Source: Candidatus Omnitrophota bacterium
GTDB taxonomy: Bacteria > Omnitrophota > Gorgyraeia > Zapsychrales > Fredricksoniimonadaceae
Length of the DNA stretch: 46,911 nucleotides
Reading direction: 5' to 3'
Assembly (NCBI GenBank): GCA_002753745.1
Contig: PEAR01000003.1
Span: 1-46,911, forward strand
Part shown: positions 17,969 through 30,410 of the stretch, piece by piece
How the letters are laid out: every line of letters starts with the position of its first letter
How positions within the stretch are numbered: position 1 is the first letter of the stretch
The notes under the pieces: generated by a model
What the model was told of the DNA's origin: nothing
What the model saw: the letters and a program-made list of their open reading frames with translations, nothing else
Database searches by the model: none
Made by a program: the position numbers and the translations under genes

Positions 17969-19933
17969 ATGCCTTCAATTTTCAAAAATATTAAAACTGC
18001 TCTTGTCGGCCAAGCTAAAAACCCATTCGACCGCACGATTTTCCATAAACTATCCTTGATCGCTTTCCTGGCCTGGATTGGTCTTGGCGCTGACGGCCTT
18101 TCTTCCTCCTGTTACGGACCTGAATCAGCCTTTTTGGCTCTTTCCGGACATACTTACCTTAGTATTTTTGTTGCCATTGCAACGGTCATCACGGTATTCC
18201 TGATCAGCGCCAGTTATTCACAGATCATCGAATTATTCCCTTCCGGCGGCGGTGGCTACCTGGTGGCCAGTAAATTGCTGAATCCATCCCTCGGGATGGT
18301 ATCTGGATGCGCGCTATTAATTGATTATGTTTTAACAATATCCCTCTCCATTGCAAGCGGAGCAGATGCTGTTTTTAGTTTTCTCCCTCCTGGCTGGCTG
18401 CCCTTTAAACTAGAGGTCGGCGTTTTTATTCTTATCGTCCTTACCATCCTTAATATGCGCGGTGTTCGGGAAACCATCGAGCCTCTTATTCCCATATTTC
18501 TTGTGTTTCTGGCGACCCATCTGTTTGCTATTCTTTACGCATTCTTCACTCACGCCGGTGAATTCCCTGTAATTGTGGCACAGGCCAGATCTGAGGCCGT
18601 TAATGCTTCCGCCCAAATCGGCGTTGCCGGTGTTATTTTGTTGATGCTTCGATCTTACAGTCTCGGAGCTGGTACGTACACCGGGATCGAAGCCGTAAGT
18701 AACGGTTTGCCCATCCTGCGTGAACCTCAGGTTGAAACAGGTAAACGCACCATGGCTTACATGGCCGTTTCCCTGGCATTTACCGTCTTCGGTCTAATGG
18801 CAGCCTATTTACTTTTTAAAGTCGTTCCTCAATCCGGGAAAACTCTTAACGCGGTACTCTTTGAGAACATGTCCGTTAACTGGGGCCCCTGGGGAAATGT
18901 CTTCCTGATCACAACGCTGGTATCTGAAGCTCTCCTGCTATTTGTTGCCGCACAAACAGGTTTTCTCGGTGGTCCCAAAGTTATCGCCAATATGGCGCTT
19001 GACCGCTGGCTGCCGAACAAGTTTGCGAACCTGAGCGACCGACTGGTCACCCAAAACGGCATTATGATCATGGGCATTGCAGCGTTAGTCACTCTTATTC
19101 TTGCAAATGGCAAAGTCCAGCTCCTGGTTATTTTCTACAGTATTAATGTATTCATCACATTCTTTCTTTCATTGCTCGGCATGTCCCGACACTGGTGGAA
19201 TGTTCGCCATGAAGATAAAAAATGGAAACAACGGATCACAATCAGCGGATTAGGCTTATTCTTAACCACCTTTATTCTGTTATCTGTCATTGTTATCAAG
19301 TTTAATGAAGGTGGATGGGTCACTCTATTTGTTACAGGCTCTCTTATCATCGCGGCAGTTCTGATCAAACGGCACTACCTGTCGGTAGCCAAACTTCTCC
19401 ATCGTCTAAATTCACTAGTTCATGCCACCACGATCACTGAGAAACCGAACTTCACCGGTATCCCAAAATTCGACACCACTGGACGGGTTGCCGTTATTCT
19501 GGTCAACGGTTTTAACGGTATGGGACTCCACTCCCTGTTTAATGTCACAAGATTTTTTGGTAAGGAATTCAAGAACTATATTTTCGTCCAGGTTGGCGTG
19601 ATCGATGCGGGGAATTTTAAGGGTGCAGCCGAGATCTCAAATCTCCAGATACAAATCCAAAAAGATCTTAGCCGTTATGTCGATTTTATGCACGAACAGG
19701 GCTACTTTGCGAAAGGTATCCCGTTTATGGGTGTAGACATTGTTAATGAAGCAGAAAAGATCATCGCGGTTGTCGCCAAGGATTATCCCAATGCCGTCGT
19801 CTTTGGCGGACAACTTGTATTCCCGGAAGATAATATCTGGACGCGTTGGCTGCATAACGACACGGCGTTCATTCTGCAGCGAAAATTCTACCAGGAAGGT
19901 ATTCCCTTCGTCGTATTGCCGATTCGAGTATAA
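17969..19933 (+). CDS. APC-superfamily permease, KimA-like potassium (or amino acid) transporter
   Basis: A 654-residue protein. The first roughly 460 residues form about 12 membrane helices with the APC pattern LGADGLSSSCYGPESAFLAL, the unwound-helix segment PSGGGGYLVASK and TGIEAVSNGLPILREPQ. The last roughly 190 residues form a soluble domain. Order and spacing match B. subtilis KimA (YdaO), a c-di-AMP-controlled potassium importer with a C-terminal cytosolic domain, better than plain amino acid permeases. Substrate is an inference. The stop is 19 bp from the end of the converging thiC, and no ribosome-binding site is obvious before the ATG. Confidence 0.8.
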   Translation: MPSIFKNIKTALVGQAKNPFDRTIFHKLSLIAFLAWIGLGADGLSSSCYGPESAFLALSGHTYLSIFVAIATVITVFLISASYSQIIELFPSGGGGYLVASKLLNPSLGMVSGCALLIDYVLTISLSIASGADAVFSFLPPGWLPFKLEVGVFILIVLTILNMRGVRETIEPLIPIFLVFLATHLFAILYAFFTHAGEFPVIVAQARSEAVNASAQIGVAGVILLMLRSYSLGAGTYTGIEAVSNGLPILREPQVETGKRTMAYMAVSLAFTVFGLMAAYLLFKVVPQSGKTLNAVLFENMSVNWGPWGNVFLITTLVSEALLLFVAAQTGFLGGPKVIANMALDRWLPNKFANLSDRLVTQNGIMIMGIAALVTLILANGKVQLLVIFYSINVFITFFLSLLGMSRHWWNVRHEDKKWKQRITISGLGLFLTTFILLSVIVIKFNEGGWVTLFVTGSLIIAAVLIKRHYLSVAKLLHRLNSLVHATTITEKPNFTGIPKFDTTGRVAVILVNGFNGMGLHSLFNVTRFFGKEFKNYIFVQVGVIDAGNFKGAAEISNLQIQIQKDLSRYVDFMHEQGYFAKGIPFMGVDIVNEAEKIIAVVAKDYPNAVVFGGQLVFPEDNIWTRWLHNDTAFILQRKFYQEGIPFVVLPIRV

Positions 19934-19952
19934 AACTCATCCCTTATACTTA

Positions 19953-21555
<1,603 letters not shown>

Positions 21556-21556
21556 C

Positions 21557-22345
21557 TCAAAGAGGCGCCATATCAGTCGACAGCATGTCCGTAGGGATAT
21601 ATTCTGGTTTGATATTCTTCAAACTGTTAAAAATATTTATCTTGATAGATGGCGTAACTTTCTCCATTTCGGCAATAATCTTCTTGATCGCTGCTCGCTG
21701 AGTGTGTCCGGAAACCGGGCAGCGGCATCCGCCCAGGCCACCAATCCCGGCTCCTTTAGCAAAGAGTCGGATCATCTGTTCATTCTCATGCGCTAACGGA
21801 CGGATCAGGGTCAGCGCGCCGTTAAATATCACCTGCTTGGGACACATAGAACTTAATTCACCTTTAAAAAATTGATTAAGCAGGATAGTTTCAACAATAT
21901 CATCCAGATGATGACCAAAAGCGATCTTGTTAAAACCATGATCCTGAGCATATTTAAATAATAGTTTTCGCCGGTTCCATGAACACCAGAAACAATTAAG
22001 GTCCGGGTGTTTCTTGCCATCAATAGTCTTAAAAAGATCGGTCCTTTTAATATGATGTTTAACACCTGTAGATTTAAAATATGCTTCCAGGAGACCTAGA
22101 TCCGGACCTGGCATGCCAAGGTCCACATGCATCGCCATCAATTCAAAATTAATTGGGGCGATCGATTGCCGGTGAAGCATTACATTCAATAAAGTCAGGC
22201 TGTCTTTACCGCCGGAAACAGCGATCAGGATCCTGTCGCCTTCACTGATCATATCGTACGCACCAATAGCCTTCCCGGTCCGTCGGGATATCTGTTCAAA
22301 TACGCTCAAAGTATCCTTATTTAAATAGCTGAACAGATGATCCAT
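21557..22345 (-). CDS. TtcA-like tRNA 2-thiocytidine synthetase / PP-loop ATPase
   Basis: A 262-residue adenylating enzyme of the TtcA/TtuA family, which thiolates tRNA via an Fe-S cluster. The PP-loop SGGKDS is at 44-49, a CxxC pair at Cys118 and Cys121 (CFWCSWNRR), GHHLDDIVETILLN follows, and Cys207 plus Cys209 lie near the C-terminus. The pattern fits TtcA (C32 thiolation) but close relatives modify other positions. The ATG has GGAGG about 6 bases upstream. It overlaps the upstream phosphotransferase gene by 29 bp. Confidence 0.85.
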   Translation of the reverse strand: MDHLFSYLNKDTLSVFEQISRRTGKAIGAYDMISEGDRILIAVSGGKDSLTLLNVMLHRQSIAPINFELMAMHVDLGMPGPDLGLLEAYFKSTGVKHHIKRTDLFKTIDGKKHPDLNCFWCSWNRRKLLFKYAQDHGFNKIAFGHHLDDIVETILLNQFFKGELSSMCPKQVIFNGALTLIRPLAHENEQMIRLFAKGAGIGGLGGCRCPVSGHTQRAAIKKIIAEMEKVTPSIKINIFNSLKNIKPEYIPTDMLSTDMAPL

Positions 22346-23261
22346 CCTGGCCTCCAGCTCTTGCTAATGAACTCAAAATATCAAAATAATCAAACTCCAT
22401 CCGGATCATCTCTTCGTCGTTCTTACGAAGCCATTCGGATAGCCAGGCGAATCGGAACGCGATCATCAAATCGGTAAAATGTCTGAAACTTATCTCGGCA
22501 TATTTTCCCGACAAACGCAAGTGCTCAAGAAAACTGACCGGGGCCCCCGACCATAAACACTCAGGATCTTCAATCCCTAAGCAAGAAACCATATTGGCCG
22601 CATCATAGAGTTCTGGTTTAAGTCCGCAGAATTCCCAGTCGATAACAGCCGCTATTCCCCGCTCTTTCCAGATAATGTTAATGGCATGAAAATCTCCATG
22701 AGCAAAACAAACCGGCAGCTTGTCATACACTGGAAACAAATGATCCTTAACGTAGTTGTACATAATATCAACTTGCGGAGAAATGTCCTGACGATTTCTG
22801 CGGATCGCAGCCATAAGCTGTTCTATATACCTGGGAAGTGAAAAAGCCGGCTCAACAATAACAGGCGCTGCAGAACGCATTTCCAATAGGAAATTTGCAG
22901 CAGATTCCCCCCTCCACAGATCAAATACATATCCCGGCCGGTCAAGCTGAATACCAGGAAGGTACGGCACCACCTGCCAAAAATATCCTTCGTGTTCAAG
23001 AAGAAAACTGCCTTTAGAATCCCGGCGATATGGGAATACCGGCATCAAGCCATTTAATCGTAACTGTTCAAGAATCTCAGCGATGCGCCGCTTTCGTGAC
23101 CGCAGTTTAAAAGATAGCGCTTCAACAACAAACAATTCCCCCCTACAGTCCTCAATCACCATTCTAAAATCGCTGCGTTCAGGACTACCGGCAATAAGAA
23201 TATCCGGCCGCTCGTGCGACATGTCTATACGCCATGATTTAAGCAGTGATGGATCGATCAT
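22317..23261 (-). CDS. Aminoglycoside phosphotransferase-family kinase
   Basis: A 314-residue protein kinase-like fold (APH/choline kinase family). I start at ATG 23261, which overlaps the upstream stop in ATGA, rather than the longer reading inside the previous gene. The catalytic loop HGDFHAIN is at His188-Asp190-Asn195 and the metal-binding IDWE at Asp208. FWQVVPYLPGIQLDRP resembles spore-coat CotS and YsxE/SrkA-type proteins. The substrate is unknown and nothing suggests antibiotic resistance; the neighbours are RNA modification genes. Confidence 0.8.
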   Translation of the reverse strand: MIDPSLLKSWRIDMSHERPDILIAGSPERSDFRMVIEDCRGELFVVEALSFKLRSRKRRIAEILEQLRLNGLMPVFPYRRDSKGSFLLEHEGYFWQVVPYLPGIQLDRPGYVFDLWRGESAANFLLEMRSAAPVIVEPAFSLPRYIEQLMAAIRRNRQDISPQVDIMYNYVKDHLFPVYDKLPVCFAHGDFHAINIIWKERGIAAVIDWEFCGLKPELYDAANMVSCLGIEDPECLWSGAPVSFLEHLRLSGKYAEISFRHFTDLMIAFRFAWLSEWLRKNDEEMIRMEFDYFDILSSLARAGGQDGSSVQLFK

Positions 23262-24196
23262 GATCTTCTGAACTTTGCGATAAAGAAACCCGAGAAGACA
23301 CCGTCTGGAAGCACCCGCCAGCAAGCGGCGAGATCGCTCTTATACGCCCGCTGATCAAAAGATTTAAGCACAGGATAGCGAGGAACCCCCGGAAGATCAA
23401 TCGCTTCCAGAAAAAAATCTCCGGATGTTTTATTAAGAAACCAGTCGACAACGCCCTCATTCTCTTCAGGAGCAAACGTGCAGGTAGAATACACTAAACT
23501 GCCCCCAGGGTTAACGCAACGCGAAGCACTAAGCAATAACCCTTTTTGCTTATGCGCCATTTCCTTGATCTTACGTGGGCTCCAATAACCAATCGTTTCT
23601 TTGTTATTAATATCAAAACGTCCTTCGGAACTACATGGGGCATCAACCAGCACTTTACTGAAAAGCTCATTTGCCGACACACGAAAACGCCTTCCGTCAG
23701 ACAACCGGCACTTGACATTCATTGCCCCGGTCAAGGTACAAACAGACTTTAATTTAAAAAAACGCCCTTTCACTACTTCGATAGCGATGATCTCTCCCTC
23801 GTTGTTCATCAAGGCCGCCATTTGTGTTGTTTTACTGCCGGGGGCTGCGCACAGATCAAGCACCCGCTCACCGGGCATTGGCGCCAGCACCCTGACAGGT
23901 AATGCGCTTGAGGGAGCTTGCCAATATAATTGTCCTTCTGTAAAAAGTTCGCAGTCACGAAGTTGCTGACGGGCTGATGAAGAGACGATCATAATCTCAG
24001 GAGCTGCTTCAAGCGCTGAAACAGTGATCCCTTGATCAGCCAGGAAAGAAATTGCTAAAGCCTTACTAAATTTAAGGGTATTAACCCGAATGCCGGCTGA
24101 AGCATGTGTTGATAATAAATTCAACACGCGCTCAAATGAATCTGAAGGGACAATGGATTTTAAGCGCTCAACAAAAAGCGCCGGTAAGGAAGGCAT
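23258..24196 (-). CDS. RsmB/NOP-family RNA (cytosine-5) methyltransferase
   Basis: A 312-residue SAM-dependent rRNA or tRNA m5C methyltransferase. The SAM-binding motif is LDLCAAPGSKT (113-123). Both catalytic cysteines are present: Cys188 in DAPCSSEGRFD and Cys239 in YSTCTFAPEENE. It lacks the NusB-like N-terminal domain of RsmB (about 430 aa) and the C-terminal PUA-type domain of RsmF, so it is a minimal form. The target base cannot be told. It is 12 bp from the HTH-REC gene and overlaps the kinase gene by 4 bp. Confidence 0.88.
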   Translation of the reverse strand: MPSLPALFVERLKSIVPSDSFERVLNLLSTHASAGIRVNTLKFSKALAISFLADQGITVSALEAAPEIMIVSSSARQQLRDCELFTEGQLYWQAPSSALPVRVLAPMPGERVLDLCAAPGSKTTQMAALMNNEGEIIAIEVVKGRFFKLKSVCTLTGAMNVKCRLSDGRRFRVSANELFSKVLVDAPCSSEGRFDINNKETIGYWSPRKIKEMAHKQKGLLLSASRCVNPGGSLVYSTCTFAPEENEGVVDWFLNKTSGDFFLEAIDLPGVPRYPVLKSFDQRAYKSDLAACWRVLPDGVFSGFFIAKFRRS

Positions 24197-24208
24197 GTGA
24201 GCTTGTTG

Positions 24209-24793
24209 TCAGGCTTTAGTGATGCCCAGCAAGGCATGCACCTGATCCAGAAGTACTTCCGAATTGAATGGTTTATCAATGCATGCATCAACACCGATAT
24301 CCAGTAGTTTCTTCTTATCCGCATCTTCAAAATAGGCCGATACTCCAATGATAGATGTATGTGCGCAATTAGGGGAACGTTTGACTTTCTGAGCGACCTC
24401 ATACCCATTCATCCCAGGCATTCTCATGTCGAGAATAAGAATATCAGGTTTGAATAATAACAGCTTTATACCGGCCTCAAATCCATCATAAGCTACATCA
24501 ACTTCAAATTGCTGATCTTTCTTAAGCAATCGCTTGAGTGAACTGACCATATTGGCATCATCGTCGACAATGAGAACCTTGCGCGTATTCCCCCGCACTA
24601 AAAGAGAATCCGGGATCGGCATATTATATTGTTTCAGAAAATCAATGAAATCAGCAACTTGAACACGGCTGTGATTACCCGGAGTTCGATAGGCCTTTAA
24701 TTTTCCGTCATGAATCCATTGCAGAACTGTCCTTAAGTGGATATGACAGAAATCTGCGATCTCACCGGTTGTTAAAGGCTTTTCACTACTCAT
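24209..24793 (-). CDS. Excisionase-type HTH + receiver domain protein
   Basis: A 194-residue protein with the unusual order DNA-binding domain first, receiver last. Residues 6-56 are a MerR/BldC-like winged helix (LTTGEIADFCHIHLRTVLQWIHDG, then RTPGNHSR). Residues 72-190 form a receiver with acidic VDDDA (76-80), phosphoacceptor Asp122 (LILDMRMPG), Ser152 and Lys174. No kinase is nearby. It may control its own operon (RNA methyltransferase, kinase, TtcA-like). A good promoter sits 100 bp upstream, giving a leader of about 94 nt. Confidence 0.85.
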   Translation of the reverse strand: MSSEKPLTTGEIADFCHIHLRTVLQWIHDGKLKAYRTPGNHSRVQVADFIDFLKQYNMPIPDSLLVRGNTRKVLIVDDDANMVSSLKRLLKKDQQFEVDVAYDGFEAGIKLLLFKPDILILDMRMPGMNGYEVAQKVKRSPNCAHTSIIGVSAYFEDADKKKLLDIGVDACIDKPFNSEVLLDQVHALLGITKA

Positions 24794-24893
24794 AGATGAC
24801 TCCGATATGAATAAACGATAACCATCTGAAAATCTTTAGAATACTTACAGGCTGAGACAACTCAAATCCTGATTCTCTAAATTTTCCAGTATC

Positions 24894-24922
24894 AAGATAC
24901 AACGATAACCTAACTCTGTCAA
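24894..24922 (-). promoter_or_regulatory. Sigma-70-type promoter for the HTH-REC operon
   Basis: Leftward: TTGACA (24922-24917), exactly 17 bp, TATCTT (24899-24894). The -35 element lies inside the perfect palindrome CTGTCAAGACAG (24916-24927), a possible operator. Predicted transcription start is about 24887. It occupies the 174-bp gap downstream of atpC. Confidence 0.6.
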
Positions 24923-24967
24923 GACAGGCTATGCAAAAATAGCGAATCCTAATAATGCAAAATAAAT

Positions 24968-25252
24968 TTATGCGGCATTAATGGCAAGAGAATCTGCAGA
25001 ATCAAGAAGAATGGACACAATATTCTTATCAACCTGAATAAATCCCGAATTCTTTGTTTTAAAGAAAATACTTTTACCTGGCTCCTCAAAACGTAATTCG
25101 TAGGAGCCAGGTGAAAGTGTCGAAAGTAATGAAGCATGATCGGGCAGGATCCCCATACTGCCTTCCCCACCCGGGACAAGAAGATAAGAAACATCGCCGT
25201 TAAACATTACACGATCAGGAGTAAGAATGGATACTTTGAAAGTCTTTGCCAT
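24968..25252 (-). CDS. atpC: ATP synthase F1 subunit epsilon (short form)
   Basis: A 94-residue beta-sandwich domain only (FKVSILTPDRVMFNGDV, then GSMGILPDHASLLSTL), about 40 residues shorter than the usual epsilon subunit because the C-terminal two-helix inhibitory domain is missing. The ORF ends at a normal TAA with no frameshift in sight. It links gamma to the c-ring. It is the last gene of the atp operon, 3 bp after atpD. Confidence 0.93.
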   Translation of the reverse strand: MAKTFKVSILTPDRVMFNGDVSYLLVPGGEGSMGILPDHASLLSTLSPGSYELRFEEPGKSIFFKTKNSGFIQVDKNIVSILLDSADSLAINAA

Positions 25253-25255
25253 GCA

Positions 25256-26665
<1,410 letters not shown>

Positions 26666-27514
26666 TTACCCTTTCAATGCCTCGACGGACGAAATGATCT
26701 CAATGACCTCTTTCGTGATCGCCGCCTGCCTGACCTTGTTCCTGAGAAGGATCAAATCCCCCATCAGTTCTTTTGCGTTATCCTTGGATGATTTCATGGC
26801 CACCATGCGCGCCGAATGCTCTGACGTCAATGATTCAAGCAACATCAGACGAAACATGCTCGACAAATACACCGGCAGCAGACTCGCCAGAACACCATCA
26901 CCGCTGGACTCCAAAATAAAATGCGAATTCTTAGTTTGCGGACGTTCTACGTGCAAAAATTTATCGACTACCGCCCGATGTTTCATGGGATTTTCAAAAA
27001 CAGTGTACGCTACATGTAATTCAGATACCTTATTATTCAGATAATCAGCGATCAAATGATCAAACATTTTAACATGAAAATTACCGCTTAACCGACCATG
27101 CATCCCAGGAAAAACGTGATTTATTGATATTCCTTTTTTACGAAAATGACCGGCACCTTTACGTCCGTAAACATACAGTCTGACTTCCTGACCGGCATTC
27201 TTTTCAAGAAAACGTTCCGCCGCTCGGATCAATTGATAATTATAAACTCCGCACAATCCGGTATCAGCGCTAATCACCAGCAGCCCCAGGGGGCCCTTGC
27301 GCTTCGACATAAAAGGATTTCTCAATGAAAATTCCATGCCGGCTGCGTTATTAAACAGTGAACGTACCTTCTCAAAGTAATTACGTCCCATCTTAAGAGG
27401 AGCTTCGAGAGATTTGAATTTTGACATTGAGACCATTTCCATCGCCCGGGTCACCTTCCAGGTTCCCTCAATCGAACGGATTCGGGTCTTAAGTTGTCTT
27501 AACTGCTGAGACAT
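26666..27514 (-). CDS. atpG: ATP synthase F1 subunit gamma
   Basis: A 282-residue central stalk subunit with the conserved N-terminal coiled helix (RQLKTRIRSIEGTWKVTRAMEMVSMSKF), the GLCGVYNYQL motif and the C-terminal helix (LTSEHSARMVAMKSSKDNAKEL). It transmits rotation from the c-ring to the beta subunits. The order A-G-D-C is the standard bacterial arrangement. Confidence 0.97.
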   Translation of the reverse strand: MSQQLRQLKTRIRSIEGTWKVTRAMEMVSMSKFKSLEAPLKMGRNYFEKVRSLFNNAAGMEFSLRNPFMSKRKGPLGLLVISADTGLCGVYNYQLIRAAERFLEKNAGQEVRLYVYGRKGAGHFRKKGISINHVFPGMHGRLSGNFHVKMFDHLIADYLNNKVSELHVAYTVFENPMKHRAVVDKFLHVERPQTKNSHFILESSGDGVLASLLPVYLSSMFRLMLLESLTSEHSARMVAMKSSKDNAKELMGDLILLRNKVRQAAITKEVIEIISSVEALKG

Positions 27515-27518
27515 GTCT

Positions 27519-29042
27519 TTACGCCTTTATGAATTCCGCTTTGAACTCAAGGATCGCTTTCTTGAGAAGATCGGTATTCTCATTGGAAAGATCACCGGTT
27601 TTTTCAATATCACCCTCTAACTTAGGATATTTGCTGATAATGAATTTAAAGAAACCCGGCTCGAAACGACGGACTTGTTCAACCGAAAGATCATCCAGAA
27701 AGCCGTTAACGCCGGCAAAAATGATCATGATCTGTTCGCCTAAGGATAACGGCTGATACTGGCCCTGCTTGAGAATTTCTACAACGCGCTCTCCTCGAGT
27801 GATCTGATCCTGGGTGGCTTTATCAAGTTCCGAACCAAACTGAAGAAAGGTCACCAATTCACGATATTGAGCCAGGTCAAGTCTAAGCTTGCCAGAAACT
27901 TTACGCATCGCTTTCGCCTGGCCTTTACCGCCAACGCGGGACACCGAAAGACCAACGTTGATAGCCGGACGCACACCAGAATAAAACAAGTCCGATTCCA
28001 GATAAATCTGCCCGTCAGTGATCGAAATAACATTGGTCGGAATATAGCTGGTGATGTCACCGCCTTGAGTCTCAATAATAGGAAGCGCCGTCAACGAACC
28101 ACCGCCGAGCTTGTCGGACAATTTGGCGGCACGTTCCAAAAGGCGTGAATGCAGGTAAAAAATATCGCCAGGATAAGCTTCGCGTCCCGGTGGTCGACGC
28201 AACAACAGTGACAATTGGCGATACGCCTGGGCATGCTTGGAAAGATCATCATAAACAACGAGAACGTCTTTGCCTGCGAACATTTGCTCTTCACCTATTG
28301 CGCACGCCGCATAAGGCGCAAGATATTGAGATGAGGCGGTGGCCCTGGAAGATGCGCTGACAACTGTCGTATATTCCATGGCATTATGTTTTTTGAGGGT
28401 CTCGACAACAGCGACAATACTGGAAATCTTCTGGCCAATAGCAACGTAAACACAGTAAACGCCTTTTCCGCGCTGATTAATAATCGCATCTATCGCAATC
28501 GCCGTCTTGCCTGTTTGGCGGTCTCCGATAATCAGCTCACGTTGTCCGCGACCGATCGGTATCATGGAGTCAACAGATTTGATCCCGGTTTGAAGCGGTG
28601 TATTGATCGGCTGACGAGAAATAACATCAGGAGCATTAAACTCAATCGAACGGTAACGGTCGGTAACAATGGGACCTTTCCCGTCAATAGGGAAACCGAG
28701 TGCGTTAACAACACGTCCTTTTAAAGCATCTCCGACAGGAACCTGCACGATCTTTCCCGTGCGCTTGACTGTATCCCCCTCTTTAATCAGACGGTCGGCA
28801 TTGTCTTTACCAAAAATAATGACGCCGACGCTGTCTTCTTCGAGGTTTACCGCCATGCCAAATACATCATGGGGGAACTCGACGATCTCGCCGACCATGA
28901 CGTCATCCAGGCCGTAAATACGCGCAATGGCGTCTCCGACTTGAAGGACCGTCCCGATTGACTCGGTACGAAGGTTTGTTTTAAAATTCTCAAGTTCTTT
29001 TTTAATGATTGATGTGATTTCTTCGGGTCTTAATGTGCTCAT
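27519..29042 (-). CDS. atpA: ATP synthase F1 subunit alpha
   Basis: A 507-residue non-catalytic nucleotide-binding subunit. The N-terminal beta barrel contains [18 protein letters not shown], Walker A is GDRQTGKTA near residue 170, and the alpha-type signature [13 protein letters not shown] is present. Length is normal. It follows atpH by one base and precedes atpG by four. Confidence 0.98.
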   Translation of the reverse strand: MSTLRPEEITSIIKKELENFKTNLRTESIGTVLQVGDAIARIYGLDDVMVGEIVEFPHDVFGMAVNLEEDSVGVIIFGKDNADRLIKEGDTVKRTGKIVQVPVGDALKGRVVNALGFPIDGKGPIVTDRYRSIEFNAPDVISRQPINTPLQTGIKSVDSMIPIGRGQRELIIGDRQTGKTAIAIDAIINQRGKGVYCVYVAIGQKISSIVAVVETLKKHNAMEYTTVVSASSRATASSQYLAPYAACAIGEEQMFAGKDVLVVYDDLSKHAQAYRQLSLLLRRPPGREAYPGDIFYLHSRLLERAAKLSDKLGGGSLTALPIIETQGGDITSYIPTNVISITDGQIYLESDLFYSGVRPAINVGLSVSRVGGKGQAKAMRKVSGKLRLDLAQYRELVTFLQFGSELDKATQDQITRGERVVEILKQGQYQPLSLGEQIMIIFAGVNGFLDDLSVEQVRRFEPGFFKFIISKYPKLEGDIEKTGDLSNENTDLLKKAILEFKAEFIKA

Positions 29043-29043
29043 T

Positions 29044-29589
29044 TTATATCACCTGGGATTGAAGCAACTTTTTCTTAAGTTCAGCAAGACGATTACGCAC
29101 CGAACCGTCAATAACGGTATTCCCAACTATAACCTGAACCCCACCTAACAGGTCAGGGTCAAGTTCTAAATAAAGATTGGCCTTCTGTTTTAACCTTTGT
29201 TCCAACTTGAGCTTGATCCGTGACACTGTATCCAGTTCCAACGGAAAAGTTGTACGCAGTACCACATCGACCAGATCACTATGCGCAAACTGCAGACGAA
29301 CCTGATTGGCAATTTCCGGAAGCAGCGTAACCCTGTTCTTGCTGATCAGATAATTAATAAATATGACCATCTCTTCAGAGTAATATGCCTTGAACATATT
29401 CTGCAAAACACGCGCCTTGACAACACGGGAGACTTCCGGAGCTTTTAAGAAAATATCGAAGTCGGGCTCTTCCCTCAATAGACGCTTAATGTCCTTCATT
29501 TCCTCGACACAACGTTCTATCCCAAGGGTAGGCTGAGCAAAATCGATGTACGCCAATGCGTAGCGTTTAACGATGATCTGGCTGCGCAT
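29044..29589 (-). CDS. atpH: ATP synthase subunit delta
   Basis: A 181-residue peripheral stalk subunit. It has the helical N-terminal domain ([12 protein letters not shown]) and the C-terminal end [29 protein letters not shown] that is diagnostic of delta/OSCP. The start overlaps atpF by 23 bp, so translation is probably coupled. Confidence 0.96.
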   Translation of the reverse strand: MRSQIIVKRYALAYIDFAQPTLGIERCVEEMKDIKRLLREEPDFDIFLKAPEVSRVVKARVLQNMFKAYYSEEMVIFINYLISKNRVTLLPEIANQVRLQFAHSDLVDVVLRTTFPLELDTVSRIKLKLEQRLKQKANLYLELDPDLLGGVQVIVGNTVIDGSVRNRLAELKKKLLQSQVI

Positions 29590-30085
29590 CCGCCGTTTTA
29601 TCCATTTCGGTTAACATTTTCTCGATGATCTGCCGGTCTTGTTCGTACGTGAGCTTCTCAAGGATCATTTTTTCTGTCACGGTTACAACCATGCCGACGA
29701 CATCGCGACGTAAAGCCTCTCGGGCTTTAGTAATCTCAAAAGTGATTTCTTTTCGTGAATCTTCAATGATATGATCAGCATCCTGCCGGGCCTTATCTTT
29801 GAGCTCGCGGGAACGTGCTTCGGCCTGGCGCTCGATCTCTCGAAACTTTAACTGAGCTGTTTCGTCGATCTTGGCCAAAGATTGAGCATAATCATTCTTA
29901 AGCTTCTGGACATCCGCCTTGGCCGTCTCGACAGCAGCCAGCTCTGCCTTGACTCTTTCACGCCGTTCTTCAAGAACCGTAAAAACGGGCTTCCAAAGAA
30001 ATTTCTTTAACAGAAAAAGAACCAGAAAGAAACAAACGATCTGGGTAATCACCATTTGAACATTGATCAGTTTTAGAATTTCCAT
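29567..30085 (-). CDS. atpF: ATP synthase F0 subunit b
   Basis: A 172-residue stator protein. One N-terminal membrane helix (about residues 8-28) is followed by KPVFTVLEERRERVKAEL and a long charged coiled coil. Only one b gene is present, so a homodimer is expected rather than b/b' pairs. It overlaps atpH by 23 bp and lies 36 bp from atpE. Confidence 0.96.
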   Translation of the reverse strand: MEILKLINVQMVITQIVCFFLVLFLLKKFLWKPVFTVLEERRERVKAELAAVETAKADVQKLKNDYAQSLAKIDETAQLKFREIERQAEARSRELKDKARQDADHIIEDSRKEITFEITKAREALRRDVVGMVVTVTEKMILEKLTYEQDRQIIEKMLTEMDKTADAQPDHR

Positions 30086-30121
30086 ATCAAACCTTTGACC
30101 TGATTATCAAGGAAAGCGATA

Positions 30122-30355
30122 TCATATCTTTCCGATAAGGGGAAAAATAACAAACGCCAGGACGTAAAAAATAATCGTCTCGATCAGGGCCGCGCCCAAT
30201 AACATCAACGTCATGATCTTGCCCATAGCATCAGGTTGACGACCAAGAGCCTCCAAGGCACCCGAAACCGCGTTACCTAAACCAACGCCAACACCCAAAG
30301 CCGCCAGTCCAAGACCGATGGGTAAACCAAAAGCTAAAGCTGCATGAAAGTCCAT
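30122..30355 (-). CDS. atpE: ATP synthase F0 subunit c
   Basis: A 77-residue hairpin of two membrane helices with the polar RQPDA loop at 39-43 and the ion-carrying Glu59. The glutamine that ligates sodium in Na+-type c subunits is replaced by Leu27 (GVGLGN), and the position after Glu59 is Thr followed by Ile rather than the sodium-type Ser-Thr, so proton coupling is favoured. That is an inference from family knowledge. Confidence 0.95.
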   Translation of the reverse strand: MDFHAALAFGLPIGLGLAALGVGVGLGNAVSGALEALGRQPDAMGKIMTLMLLGAALIETIIFYVLAFVIFPLIGKI

Positions 30356-30410
30356 TTACTCCTCCTTTTTAATTTATCTACGAAAAATTAAATGTTCCCC
30401 GAAAAAATAA

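Noticed and set aside
22317-23261. Aminoglycoside resistance gene
   Set aside because: The APH fold covers many small-molecule kinases; the neighbours are RNA-modification genes and nothing points to resistance.
23261-23324. Earlier start for the phosphotransferase gene (MLAGAS...)
   Set aside because: It lies within the upstream methyltransferase gene; the ATGA overlap at 23261 is the normal operon junction.
27867-28917. Plus-strand open frames opposite atpA
   Set aside because: They are shadows of the strong atpA coding frame on the other strand and have no family features.
30122-30355. Sodium-driven ATP synthase
   Set aside because: The glutamine sodium ligand of the c subunit is replaced by Leu27, and the residues after Glu59 are not of the sodium type.
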